DNA from: CAJBVG01 sp044337515
GTDB lineage: Bacteria > Bacteroidota > Bacteroidia > Sphingobacteriales > Sphingobacteriaceae
Direction of reading: 5' to 3'
DNA length: 64,000 nucleotides
NCBI GenBank assembly: GCA_044337515.1
Contig: JBIINK010000005.1
Location: 8,677-72,676 of the forward strand
The notes beneath the pieces are model-generated. The model did not search any database and was not told where the DNA came from. It worked only from the letters and a program-made list of their open reading frames with translations. Within the stretch, counting starts at the first letter, position 1; each line of letters opens with the position of its first letter. The translations under genes and the position numbers were made by a program. Below, piece by piece: positions 1 through 7,123 of the stretch.

Positions 1-203
1 GCCATTTTATAAATTTATTTGTTTTGTTTTAAACTGATTGATTAACGTGTAATTACTTAATAAAATTGCTCTAAAAGCATTATTAAGGCTCACAAAATTA
101 AAATTTTTAAGCGATAAAAAAACTTAATTGGCATTTATTAACATAAAATTAACATTATGAATAAATGCAGAACTTTTTTTAATGTAACTATCTGATTTTT
201 AGA
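1..203. other. AT-rich intergenic edge with a possible outward promoter
   Basis: No gene is visible. A perfect -7 match (TAATTTTG on the minus strand, bases 100 to 93) points left, and a minus-strand ATG lies at bases 5-3, so a gene may begin at the edge and run out of the window. With only one codon in view this stays a guess. The rest is AT-rich and contains the 3' end of the transcript of the gene that stops at 204. Confidence 0.3.
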
Positions 204-569
204 CTAGAAAGGTAAATCACTAGAGTCAGCTTCCATATTTTCAATATTGAATGCTGGACTTTCTGGAGCTGGAGCCGAAGAACCTGCTGCTACTTTGTCG
301 ATTTTCCAAGCTACAATATTAGTAATATAGTCTTTTTCACCTGTTTTACGTGTGTATGGTTTGCCCGATAAATTGAAAGCAACTTTAAGCTCGTCACCCA
401 TAGAATGATCGTCAATTAACGAGCATTTGTCTTGGTTTAACTGAAATTTAACATACTGCTGGTAACCTCTTTCTTCCGTTTCGATTACAAACTCTCTTTT
501 TTTGAACTTGTCTGTAATTTGAACAGTTTCAAATACATCAACTAGTTTTCCTTGTACTTCTAATGCCAT
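204..569 (-). CDS. DUF3127 protein, OB-fold-like with SSB-type acidic tip
   Basis: A 121-residue protein matching the DUF3127 family, which is common in Bacteroidota and has no established biochemical role. Residues 1 to about 95 are a compact, beta-rich, lysine-rich segment (MALEVQGKLVDVFETVQITD at the start) resembling an OB fold. A proline/alanine/serine linker follows, and the C-terminus is acidic with a hydrophobic end (DSSDLPF). That layout of OB fold, flexible linker and acidic tip is the plan of bacterial single-stranded DNA-binding protein, whose tip recruits DNA repair and replication partners. A nucleic-acid role is therefore inferred from shape, not from a known family activity. 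It has its own -7 element at 593-600. Confidence 0.8.
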   Translation of the reverse strand: MALEVQGKLVDVFETVQITDKFKKREFVIETEERGYQQYVKFQLNQDKCSLIDDHSMGDELKVAFNLSGKPYTRKTGEKDYITNIVAWKIDKVAAGSSAPAPESPAFNIENMEADSSDLPF

Positions 570-592
570 ATTGATTAATAATTATAAGATTT

Positions 593-600
593 CAAATTTA
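593..600 (-). promoter_or_regulatory. -7 promoter element of the DUF3127 gene
   Basis: TAAATTTG on the minus strand is an exact match to the Bacteroidota -7 consensus TAnnTTTG, 24 bases before the start codon. No clear TTG at the -33 position is seen. Confidence 0.5.
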
Positions 601-612
601 GTAAAAGATATG

Positions 613-707
613 AGAATTGAGATATGAGATATAAGATTAGGAAACGAAAATAGAAAAAACAAAAAAGGCCCCTTTCGGGGCCTTCTCATATCTAATATCT
701 CAATTCT
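613..707. repeat. Word-type inverted repeat enclosing a terminator
   Basis: Arms 613-636 and 684-707 pair at 22 of 24 positions and are made of the repeated word GAGATATGA / GAGATATAA. The loop holds the strong hairpin at 665-684. This is one of several such repeats in the window, each built from short iterated words. Confidence 0.75.
650..684 (-). terminator. Rho-independent terminator of pckA
   Basis: AAGGCCCC-TTTC-GGGGCCTT is an 8-bp hairpin at 665-684. On the minus strand it is followed by TTTTTTGTTTTTT, and it lies 36 bases after the pckA stop codon. Confidence 0.85.
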
Positions 708-719
708 TGCAATCAGCTG

Positions 720-2336
720 TTAAGCTGTTTGCGCTGTTTTAGGAGCGGCAGCTAAAATCTCAGCGCTTGCACCTTCTGCGTATTGCTCAAAGTTTTTCAC
801 AAATTTTCCGGCTAAATCGTTAGCCTTAGTATCGTATAATGCTTTGTCAGTCCATGTGTTACGGGGATTTAGAATTTCTACTGGTACGTTCGGACAAGTA
901 GTTGGCATATCTAATCCAAACACTGGGTGTTTTTCATATTGTATAGCATCTAATTCGCCATTTAACGCTGCTGTAATCATTGCTCTAGTATAGCTTAATT
1001 TCATACGGCTTCCTACGCCATATGCACCACCAGACCATCCTGTATTTACTAACCAAACATTAACCTTATTCTCTTTCATTTTCTTACCTAACATCTCCGC
1101 ATATTTTGCTGGGTGTAATGGTAAAAACACTTTTCCGAAACATGCAGAAAAAGTAGTTTGTGGTTCTGTAACCCCAGCTTCTGTTCCAGCTACTTTCGCT
1201 GTATATCCAGAAATGAAATGATACATTGCTTGTCCAGCATCTAGTTTAGATATCGGGGGCAATACTCCATAAGCATCGCATGTTAAAAAGAAAATATTTT
1301 TGGGTATTCCTGCAATAGATGGTTCTACTGCATTTTGGATATGATTAATTGGATAAGCTACTCGTGTGTTTTCTGTTTTAGAAATATTTGTATAATCAAC
1401 TGTACTTGTTCCTTCATAGCAAACTATGTTTTCCAATAAAGCACCGAACTTAATTGCATCCCAAATTTCTGGCTCTTTTTCTTTCGATAAATCAACACAT
1501 TTAGCATAACATCCACCTTCTAAATTGAATACAGAATTATCTGCCCAACCGTGTTCATCATCACCAATTAATCCTCTGTTAGGATCGGCTGATAAGGTTG
1601 TTTTTCCTGTGCCTGATAAACCGAAAAATATTGCAGTGTCTCCGTCATTGCCAATATTTGCTGAGCAATGCATTGATAACACATTTTTATTATGTGGCAA
1701 TATAAAATTTAATACTCCGAAAATTCCTTTCTTAATTTCACCTGTATAACCAGTTCCACCAATTAAAATAATTTTTTTAGTGAAGTTTAAAATCGCAAAA
1801 TTATGTTGACGAGTTCCGTCAATTTTAGGATCAGCTTTGAAGCCTGGAGCATTGATGATAGTCCACTCTGGATCGAAATTTAAAATTTCTTCTTTCGTCG
1901 GACGTAAAAATAAATTGTTTGCAAAAATATTATGGTAAGCTTGTTCTGTTACTACACGAATGTTCGTGCGATAAGCAGGATCAGCACATGCGTAAGAATC
2001 GCGCACGAAAACTTCTTTGCCTGATAAATAAGCACAAACTCTGTGATATAATAAATCAAATTTATCTGAGTCAAACTTGATGTTTACATCACCCCACCAT
2101 ACAGCGTTTTCTGTAACTTCATCGCATACAATAAATCTGTCTTTTGGAGATCTTCCGGTGAATTCACCAGTATCTGCAGCTAATGCACCAGAATCTACTA
2201 AAGTTCCTTCGCCACGAGAAATGGCTTCTTCTACTAGTTCCGCTGGAGTTAAATTCCAATATGCAGCTGCTACATTGGCTAATCCAAGGTCGGCAACAGT
2301 TGCTTTGGCCGACTTTAAACCAAATTCGTTAGTCAT
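720..2336 (-). CDS. pckA: Phosphoenolpyruvate carboxykinase (ATP)
   Basis: Converts oxaloacetate and ATP to phosphoenolpyruvate, CO2 and ADP, the committed gluconeogenic step; in some Bacteroidota it runs in the fixing direction. The protein has 538 residues, the normal length. Visible signatures are the oxaloacetate-site stretch TGRSPKDRFIV (60-70), the P-loop GLSGTGKT (239-246) and the metal/nucleotide motif GDDEHGW (258-264). The P-loop and GDDEHGW spacing identifies the ATP-dependent type rather than the GTP type. It is a single-gene unit: its own terminator lies downstream and a candidate promoter lies at 2370-2402. Confidence 0.97.
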   Translation of the reverse strand: MTNEFGLKSAKATVADLGLANVAAAYWNLTPAELVEEAISRGEGTLVDSGALAADTGEFTGRSPKDRFIVCDEVTENAVWWGDVNIKFDSDKFDLLYHRVCAYLSGKEVFVRDSYACADPAYRTNIRVVTEQAYHNIFANNLFLRPTKEEILNFDPEWTIINAPGFKADPKIDGTRQHNFAILNFTKKIILIGGTGYTGEIKKGIFGVLNFILPHNKNVLSMHCSANIGNDGDTAIFFGLSGTGKTTLSADPNRGLIGDDEHGWADNSVFNLEGGCYAKCVDLSKEKEPEIWDAIKFGALLENIVCYEGTSTVDYTNISKTENTRVAYPINHIQNAVEPSIAGIPKNIFFLTCDAYGVLPPISKLDAGQAMYHFISGYTAKVAGTEAGVTEPQTTFSACFGKVFLPLHPAKYAEMLGKKMKENKVNVWLVNTGWSGGAYGVGSRMKLSYTRAMITAALNGELDAIQYEKHPVFGLDMPTTCPNVPVEILNPRNTWTDKALYDTKANDLAGKFVKNFEQYAEGASAEILAAAPKTAQTA

Positions 2337-2369
2337 AAATATTTGCTTAGTAATTGTTTCTAATGGGGG

Positions 2370-2402
2370 CGAAATTACTAAAATTTGATATTATTTGAAC
2401 AA
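2370..2402 (-). promoter_or_regulatory. Candidate pckA promoter
   Basis: On the minus strand, TTG is followed after 22 bases by TAATTTCG, one mismatch from TAnnTTTG. The leader to the ATG would be about 25-30 bases. Confidence 0.35.
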
Positions 2403-2422
2403 TAACTTCATCGGAAATATTA

Positions 2423-2767
2423 TTAGCCCCCAGCTTTTTTGACCTTAAAACCTGCTTGTTGTAAGATTAGCATGATTTTATCTCTAAAATCACCCTGAAT
2501 CATAATTTCACCATCCTTAACAGTCCCGCCAACCCCACACTTCGTTTTTAATGTCTTACCAAGAACTTGTAAGTCCTCTTCTTTGCCAATAAAACCAGTA
2601 ATTAACGTTACGGCTTTCCCTGCGCGTTGCTTTTTATCGAGCATTACTCTTAAGTCTTGCTTTTCATTGTTTATGGTTTCTTGCTCTTCCTCGTTTTGAT
2701 GTTGGTATTCAAAATCAGGATTGGTTGAGTATACTACTCCTTGAATATTTTTATTCTTTTTAGACAT
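2423..2767 (-). CDS. SUI1/eIF1-like translation initiation factor (YciH family)
   Basis: A bacterial homologue of eukaryotic eIF1 (SUI1 domain, about residues 45-112). It contains the family pattern KAVTLITGFIG followed by LKTKCGVGGTVKDGEIMIQG, where the cysteine-glycine-rich loop is typical. The bacterial proteins bind the ribosome, but their cellular role is not firmly settled. An in-frame TTG lies four codons upstream, but the ATG at 2767 (MSKKNKN) is the usual family start. The start overlaps the end of the upstream lipid kinase gene by 8 bases, so the two are probably translationally coupled. The first 40 residues are charged and probably disordered. Confidence 0.88.
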   Translation of the reverse strand: MSKKNKNIQGVVYSTNPDFEYQHQNEEEQETINNEKQDLRVMLDKKQRAGKAVTLITGFIGKEEDLQVLGKTLKTKCGVGGTVKDGEIMIQGDFRDKIMLILQQAGFKVKKAGG

Positions 2768-3644
2768 TTTGTGGCACAATAACAGTTAATGATAAAGGAA
2801 TAATTTCTATCGCTAAATCTTTTTTCTCCATTCTAGGTTCCCCATCTAAATGGATCGCTGATTCTAATTCACGTTTTATGAAAATCTTTTTAGCCCTAAA
2901 CATTTCTACATAGGAAGATTTTCCAGCTGTTTTATTAAACATTCGGACGGCTAAAATTGGAATCATAAACCATGCAATAGGCTTTACAACCACAATATCT
3001 AACCAGCCGTCTTTCACATCAGCTCTTGGAGCTATATGAGCATTATTGCCGTATTGTGATGAATTTGCTATACTCACGATAAATGCATCACGTTTGATGG
3101 TTTCACCATCTAAAGTAATCTCGTAATTCTGTGGGATGTAATTTTTTAATTCTTCAAGCGTAGTTTTAATATACCCCATAAAGCCTCTGATTTTATTTCG
3201 TGCGAAACTTTGAGAAATATGTGCATCAAAACCTGAACCAGAAACATTAAAAAAGTAATGCTCATTAAAACTAGCAGAGTCAATTTTATCTGTATTTAAT
3301 TTATTAATTACTTCAATCGCTTTGCTTGCCTTTAATGGAATTTTTAATGTTCTAGCTAATCCATTTCCAGAGCCAAATGGTATAATGCCCAACACAACAT
3401 TTGTGCTAACTATTGCTTTTGCTAACTCGTTTACTGTACCATCTCCACCAACTGCTACTATAATATCATAATTGTCTTTTACGGCTGCTTTGGCAAGCAT
3501 ATACCCGTGCTCAACTCTTTCTGTAAAGCTGATACGGTAGTCGAATAACTGCTTATCTAAATGTTGTTCGATAAGTCCTGGGATTTTCTGTTTATCTCTA
3601 CCTCCAGAAATAGGATTAACAATGAATAGTATTTTTTTTCTCAC
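2760..3644 (-). CDS. Diacylglycerol/lipid kinase, YegS/DagK family
   Basis: Phosphorylates a lipid alcohol, typically diacylglycerol to phosphatidic acid, at the inner membrane face. The protein has 294 residues, and its N-terminal DAGK catalytic domain shows the nucleotide motifs GGDGT (66-70) and GSGNGLAR (91-98). The C-terminal half is the beta-sandwich lipid domain and includes LDGEP, typical of the family. The start is GTG at 3644, overlapping the TGA of the upstream gene as GTGA, which implies translational coupling. The upstream gene is an LtaS-like enzyme. Such enzymes release diacylglycerol when they transfer phosphoglycerol, so recycling of that product is a natural, inferred role. 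Confidence 0.9.
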   Translation of the reverse strand: MRKKILFIVNPISGGRDKQKIPGLIEQHLDKQLFDYRISFTERVEHGYMLAKAAVKDNYDIIVAVGGDGTVNELAKAIVSTNVVLGIIPFGSGNGLARTLKIPLKASKAIEVINKLNTDKIDSASFNEHYFFNVSGSGFDAHISQSFARNKIRGFMGYIKTTLEELKNYIPQNYEITLDGETIKRDAFIVSIANSSQYGNNAHIAPRADVKDGWLDIVVVKPIAWFMIPILAVRMFNKTAGKSSYVEMFRAKKIFIKRELESAIHLDGEPRMEKKDLAIEIIPLSLTVIVPQNV

Positions 3645-5524
3645 GGCTTGGCGTAATTATTTTTTATCAAAGTAACATTAAATTTTTGAATATAAGCTTC
3701 AATAACTTTTTTCATCTGATCTCGTTTTATGACTTCAATGTCTTTCAAGTTATTGGTTAGATACCAATCTTTATTATAATTATACAAAGCAGTAACATTA
3801 TCATCGGCATACTGTAGAACAAATGAAGAGTCGATTAATTGATAAACTCCATCTCTGTAATTTATAGAATAATTTACACTGTCTTCTGTCCACAAACTTT
3901 TCCCAAACGATTTAAATGGCTGATCGAAATGCAAGTAATCAAGTATGCTTGGCATCACATCTATTTGCGAAGCAATTTTAGTTGACTTTCCTTTCCAATC
4001 CCTAGAAGGATCGTAAAAAATAATTGGAATTTTATAATAAGAAACTTTAGTGTCGTAATATTTATCATCTGCATCGGGAGTGTGATCTGGCATGATTACA
4101 AACAATGTATTGTAAAACCATTTTTTTGTTTTTGCATAATCGAAAAACTTCCGCAAGGCTTGGTCTGTATAGAGAAAGCTTCTGTGTTTATCAGTATCAA
4201 CGGATTTGAATTTCTGCTGATATTCTGTTGGAATTGAAAATGGTGGGTGAGATGATAAACTAAAAAAAGTAGCAAAAAATGGTTTGGGTGCTGAGCTTAA
4301 TGATCGGGCAACATATTGCATAAAGGGTTCATCATAAATTCCCCAATGTCCATCAAAATCACTTGAGTTTTCATATTCATTCATTCCAAAATAATCATCG
4401 AATTCGGCTTTCTTTGCAAAGGCATCAAAATTCATAGAGCCATTAAAACCTCCATGATAAAAAGCAGAGTAATACCCTTTCGTTTTTAATAAGGTGGGTA
4501 ATGTATTAATATAGTTAGTCTGATATACACTACTTGTATAAGCTTCATCTAACAATGATGGAATGCTTGCCAAAATACTAGGAACAGCTTCATTAGATTT
4601 TTTGCCATTCGCAAATCCGTTTTCAAAAAAATAACTCTCCTGAATTAAACTATCTAAAAATGGAGAGTAAGAAACTTTTTTATTTATTACTCCGATATAC
4701 TCGTTAGAAAAACTTTCGAGAATTAATACCACTACATTTTTAGGCGTGAATAATGTTGATGTAGCGTAGTCTTTTTTTATATTAAACTGTTTTGTTAATT
4801 CTGCCTCTGATAAGTATCTTTTTTCTTTTATTGTTGTTTTCCCTATAGATTGAAGAATCGTAAATGGTGTATTTAAAACTAACGAAGCGTTTTGTGGATT
4901 CCCCCATCGAGAAGCACTGATGGTTTGGATGGGTTTAGTTTGTGTTCCACCTCGAGCTGCAATAACTAACAATCCTAAATATAAAATTACTGTAATTGTT
5001 TTTAATGCAACATATGGCTTGGTTTCAAATACTCTTATTTTTAATGTTCTTTTATAAAGCACATAAAGTAAATATGTAAGTAATCCCGAAATGATTAGCA
5101 ACCACCAATAATCTTTTATATAACTCGGCAACATTTGCCAAATATCATTCTCGCCACTAAACAATTCGAAGCCTGTTCTCTTTTTTTGAAATCTGAAATA
5201 TTCAATATCAATAATATTAAATAAAATGCCTGCAAAATTACTTGCCAAGAAAACAAACATTAACACCTTGTCATATATTCTATTTGGACTAAAATACATA
5301 CTTGGTATAACGAGCAGAATGTATAATAAATTGATGTATACGATAGCCGATAGATCAAATAAAATACCCGATAAGAATGCTATAAACAAGTCACTTAGGC
5401 TGGAATTTGAAAAACTATCGTAGTTATAGATCAAAAAAACAAGTCTACAAATGAAGTAAATCGCTAATAATAAGAGCAATCTGCGTGTTAACACACGAAT
5501 ATGTAAGAATTTATAGGATAACAT
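3641..5524 (-). CDS. LTA synthase family phosphoglycerol transferase (sulfatase superfamily)
   Basis: A 627-residue membrane enzyme. Five hydrophobic helices fill roughly residues 10-190, followed by a periplasmic alkaline-phosphatase/sulfatase-fold domain. Metal and nucleophile signatures are VVVLILESF (264-272, the conserved metal-binding Glu), NGKKSNEAVPS (306-316) and MPDHT near residue 470. In Gram-positive LtaS the nucleophile is a threonine in a GKT context; here a serine lies at the equivalent place, as in many Gram-negative relatives. LtaS moves glycerophosphate from phosphatidylglycerol to an acceptor and leaves diacylglycerol. The acceptor in Bacteroidota is unknown. It forms a coupled operon with the lipid kinase downstream. 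Confidence 0.85.
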   Translation of the reverse strand: MLSYKFLHIRVLTRRLLLLLAIYFICRLVFLIYNYDSFSNSSLSDLFIAFLSGILFDLSAIVYINLLYILLVIPSMYFSPNRIYDKVLMFVFLASNFAGILFNIIDIEYFRFQKKRTGFELFSGENDIWQMLPSYIKDYWWLLIISGLLTYLLYVLYKRTLKIRVFETKPYVALKTITVILYLGLLVIAARGGTQTKPIQTISASRWGNPQNASLVLNTPFTILQSIGKTTIKEKRYLSEAELTKQFNIKKDYATSTLFTPKNVVVLILESFSNEYIGVINKKVSYSPFLDSLIQESYFFENGFANGKKSNEAVPSILASIPSLLDEAYTSSVYQTNYINTLPTLLKTKGYYSAFYHGGFNGSMNFDAFAKKAEFDDYFGMNEYENSSDFDGHWGIYDEPFMQYVARSLSSAPKPFFATFFSLSSHPPFSIPTEYQQKFKSVDTDKHRSFLYTDQALRKFFDYAKTKKWFYNTLFVIMPDHTPDADDKYYDTKVSYYKIPIIFYDPSRDWKGKSTKIASQIDVMPSILDYLHFDQPFKSFGKSLWTEDSVNYSINYRDGVYQLIDSSFVLQYADDNVTALYNYNKDWYLTNNLKDIEVIKRDQMKKVIEAYIQKFNVTLIKNNYAKP

Positions 5525-5598
5525 GAATACTTAAAACCTTTGAAAGCACAATATTATTTGATTTTTATTGAATATTAACTGAATATAAAAAAATATTC

Positions 5599-5606
5599 TA
5601 TTTTTG
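5599..5606 (+). promoter_or_regulatory. -7 promoter element of metK
   Basis: TATTTTTG matches TAnnTTTG exactly. Transcription would start near 5612, just ahead of the candidate aptamer at 5617, which fits a riboswitch-led transcript. A convincing -33 TTG at normal spacing was not found. Confidence 0.5.
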
Positions 5607-5616
5607 TCGCTCATTA

Positions 5617-5680
5617 TGTGGATTGATTTGCTCGATTGCAACCACTCTAAAAAAAAGGCTAAAGCAGGAATACTGCAATC
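5617..5680 (+). ncRNA. Candidate SAM-II riboswitch upstream of metK
   Basis: The leader carries the layout of the SAM-II aptamer. A P1 stem (GTGG 5618-5621 with CCAC 5642-5645) encloses TTGATTTGCTCGATTGCA, and an A-rich strand then leads to GGCTAAAGCAGGAA (5657-5670). The GATTT... ATTGC loop and the GCTAAA strand are the conserved core I remember for SAM-II, a compact H-type pseudoknot known from alphaproteobacteria and Bacteroidota. TTGC (5636-5639) can pair with GCAG (5664-5667). Alternatives are GATTGCA (5634-5640) with TGCAATC (5674-5680), and GCAG with CTGC (5673-5676); these could form a switching platform. Control of SAM synthetase by SAM makes biological sense. I could not score it against a covariance model. 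Confidence 0.72.
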
Positions 5681-5724
5681 TATCCTTTCAACCCGCATCA
5701 TATTGTAAACATTAAGAAATAATT

Positions 5725-6978
5725 ATGTCATATTTATTCACTTCGGAGTCCGTTTCAGAGGGACATCCAGACAAAGTAGCCGATCAGATTTCTGACGCTT
5801 TAATTGATAACTTTTTAGCATTTGATGCATCTTCAAAAGTAGCATGCGAAACCTTAGTAACCACAGGTCAAGTAGTATTAGCTGGTGAAGTGAAGTCGAG
5901 CGCTTATTTAGATGTACAAGAAATTGCACGTGGTGTAATCCGCAAAATTGGGTACACTAAATCTGAATATATGTTTGAAGCCAATTCATGTGGTATTTTA
6001 TCTGCAATTCATGAGCAATCAGCAGATATTAACCAAGGTGTTGAGCGTAAAAAGAAAGAAGATCAAGGTGCTGGTGACCAAGGTATGATGTTTGGTTATG
6101 CAACTAACGAAACTGCTGATTACATGCCACTAGCATTACATTTAGCTCATTCTTTACTTATTGAACTTGCTGCTATTCGTCGTGAAAACAAAGAAATTAA
6201 GTATTTGCGCCCTGATGCAAAATCACAGGTTACATTAGAATACGACGATAATAATCGTCCAGTTCGTATCGACTCAATCGTTATTTCTACTCAACATGAT
6301 GATTTCGATTCAGAAAAGAAAATGTTAGACAAAATCAAAGCTGACATTATTAAAGTGCTTATTCCTAGAGTAATGAAGAAATACCCTAAGTATAAATCAT
6401 TATTCAACGATAAAATCAACTATCACATCAACCCAACTGGTAAATTTGTTATTGGTGGACCACACGGTGATACAGGTTTAACAGGTCGTAAGATTATAGT
6501 TGATACTTACGGTGGTAAAGGTGCTCACGGTGGTGGAGCATTTTCAGGTAAAGATCCTTCAAAAGTAGACCGTTCTGCAGCATACGCAACTCGTCATATT
6601 GCAAAAAATATGGTAGCAGCTGGTTTGTGCGAAGAAGTGTTAGTTCAAGTATCTTACGCAATTGGTGTTGCTAAACCAATGGGTATTTATGTTAATACTT
6701 ATGGAACGGCAAAAGTAAAAATGACAGACGGTGAGATTGCTAAGAAAATTGAAAAGATTTTCGATATGCGTCCATATGCAATTGAGCAACGTTTAAAATT
6801 ACGTAATCCTATCTATTCAGAAACTGCTGCTTACGGTCACATGGGTCGTAAAAACGAAGTGGTTACTAAAACATTTAAATCTCCAGGAGGAAAAGATATT
6901 AAGGTGAAGGTGGAGTTATTTACTTGGGAGAAATTAGACTATGTGGAGAAAGTAAAAAAAGATTTCAAATTGAAATAA
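5725..6978 (+). CDS. metK: S-adenosylmethionine synthetase
   Basis: Makes S-adenosylmethionine from methionine and ATP in the cytosol. The protein has 417 residues with the three-domain MAT fold. Visible signatures are FTSESVSEGHPDKVADQISD from residue 5, GAGDQGMMFGYA (115-126, ATP-binding hexapeptide region), GGPHGDTGLTGRKI (244-257) and GGGAFSGKDPSKVDRSAAY (269-287, P-loop-like). It is a single-gene unit with a candidate SAM-II riboswitch in its 5' leader and a terminator immediately after it. Confidence 0.98.
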   Translation: MSYLFTSESVSEGHPDKVADQISDALIDNFLAFDASSKVACETLVTTGQVVLAGEVKSSAYLDVQEIARGVIRKIGYTKSEYMFEANSCGILSAIHEQSADINQGVERKKKEDQGAGDQGMMFGYATNETADYMPLALHLAHSLLIELAAIRRENKEIKYLRPDAKSQVTLEYDDNNRPVRIDSIVISTQHDDFDSEKKMLDKIKADIIKVLIPRVMKKYPKYKSLFNDKINYHINPTGKFVIGGPHGDTGLTGRKIIVDTYGGKGAHGGGAFSGKDPSKVDRSAAYATRHIAKNMVAAGLCEEVLVQVSYAIGVAKPMGIYVNTYGTAKVKMTDGEIAKKIEKIFDMRPYAIEQRLKLRNPIYSETAAYGHMGRKNEVVTKTFKSPGGKDIKVKVELFTWEKLDYVEKVKKDFKLK

Positions 6979-6995
6979 GAGATCTTAAACTATAT

Positions 6996-7031
6996 AAAAA
7001 AAGCTCCGGAGGAATACTTCGGGGCTTTTTT
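6996..7031 (+). terminator. Rho-independent terminator of metK
   Basis: AAAAAAGCTCCG and CGGGGCTTTTTT form a long stem ending in a T run. The A run at the other side makes it potentially active in both directions. Confidence 0.85.
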
Positions 7032-7033
7032 GT

Positions 7034-7073
7034 TGCATATATGCATGTTTTTTAAAAAAGTTGCATATATGCA
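7034..7073. repeat. Two copies of the palindrome TGCATATATGCA
   Basis: Identical 12-bp palindromes lie at 7034-7045 and 7062-7073, each preceded by GT or GTT context, with a TTTTTTAAAAAA-like spacer. They have the form of a paired operator or a small repeat remnant; no regulator is indicated. Confidence 0.6.
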
Positions 7074-7075
7074 GG

Positions 7076-7111
7076 TAATTGGTGGCATGACTTAAGTCAT
7101 GCCACCAATTA
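7076..7111. repeat. 36-bp perfect palindrome between convergent genes
   Basis: The half-site TAATTGGTGGCATGACTT is followed directly by its exact reverse complement, giving an 18-bp stem with no spacer. It lies between metK (+) and the S9 peptidase (-), 13 bases beyond the latter's stop codon, and may end transcription from that side. Confidence 0.9.
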
Positions 7112-7123
7112 TATACTAGTAAA

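Noticed and set aside
2077..2388. Open frame opposite pckA (and similar frames opposite other genes)
   Set aside because: They are antisense shadows of genes with strong family matches and lack independent start signals or family resemblance.
3641..5524. Plain sulfatase with formylglycine
   Set aside because: No C/S-x-P-x-R sulfatase signature is present; the N-terminal helices and LESF/NGKKS motifs fit the LtaS branch.
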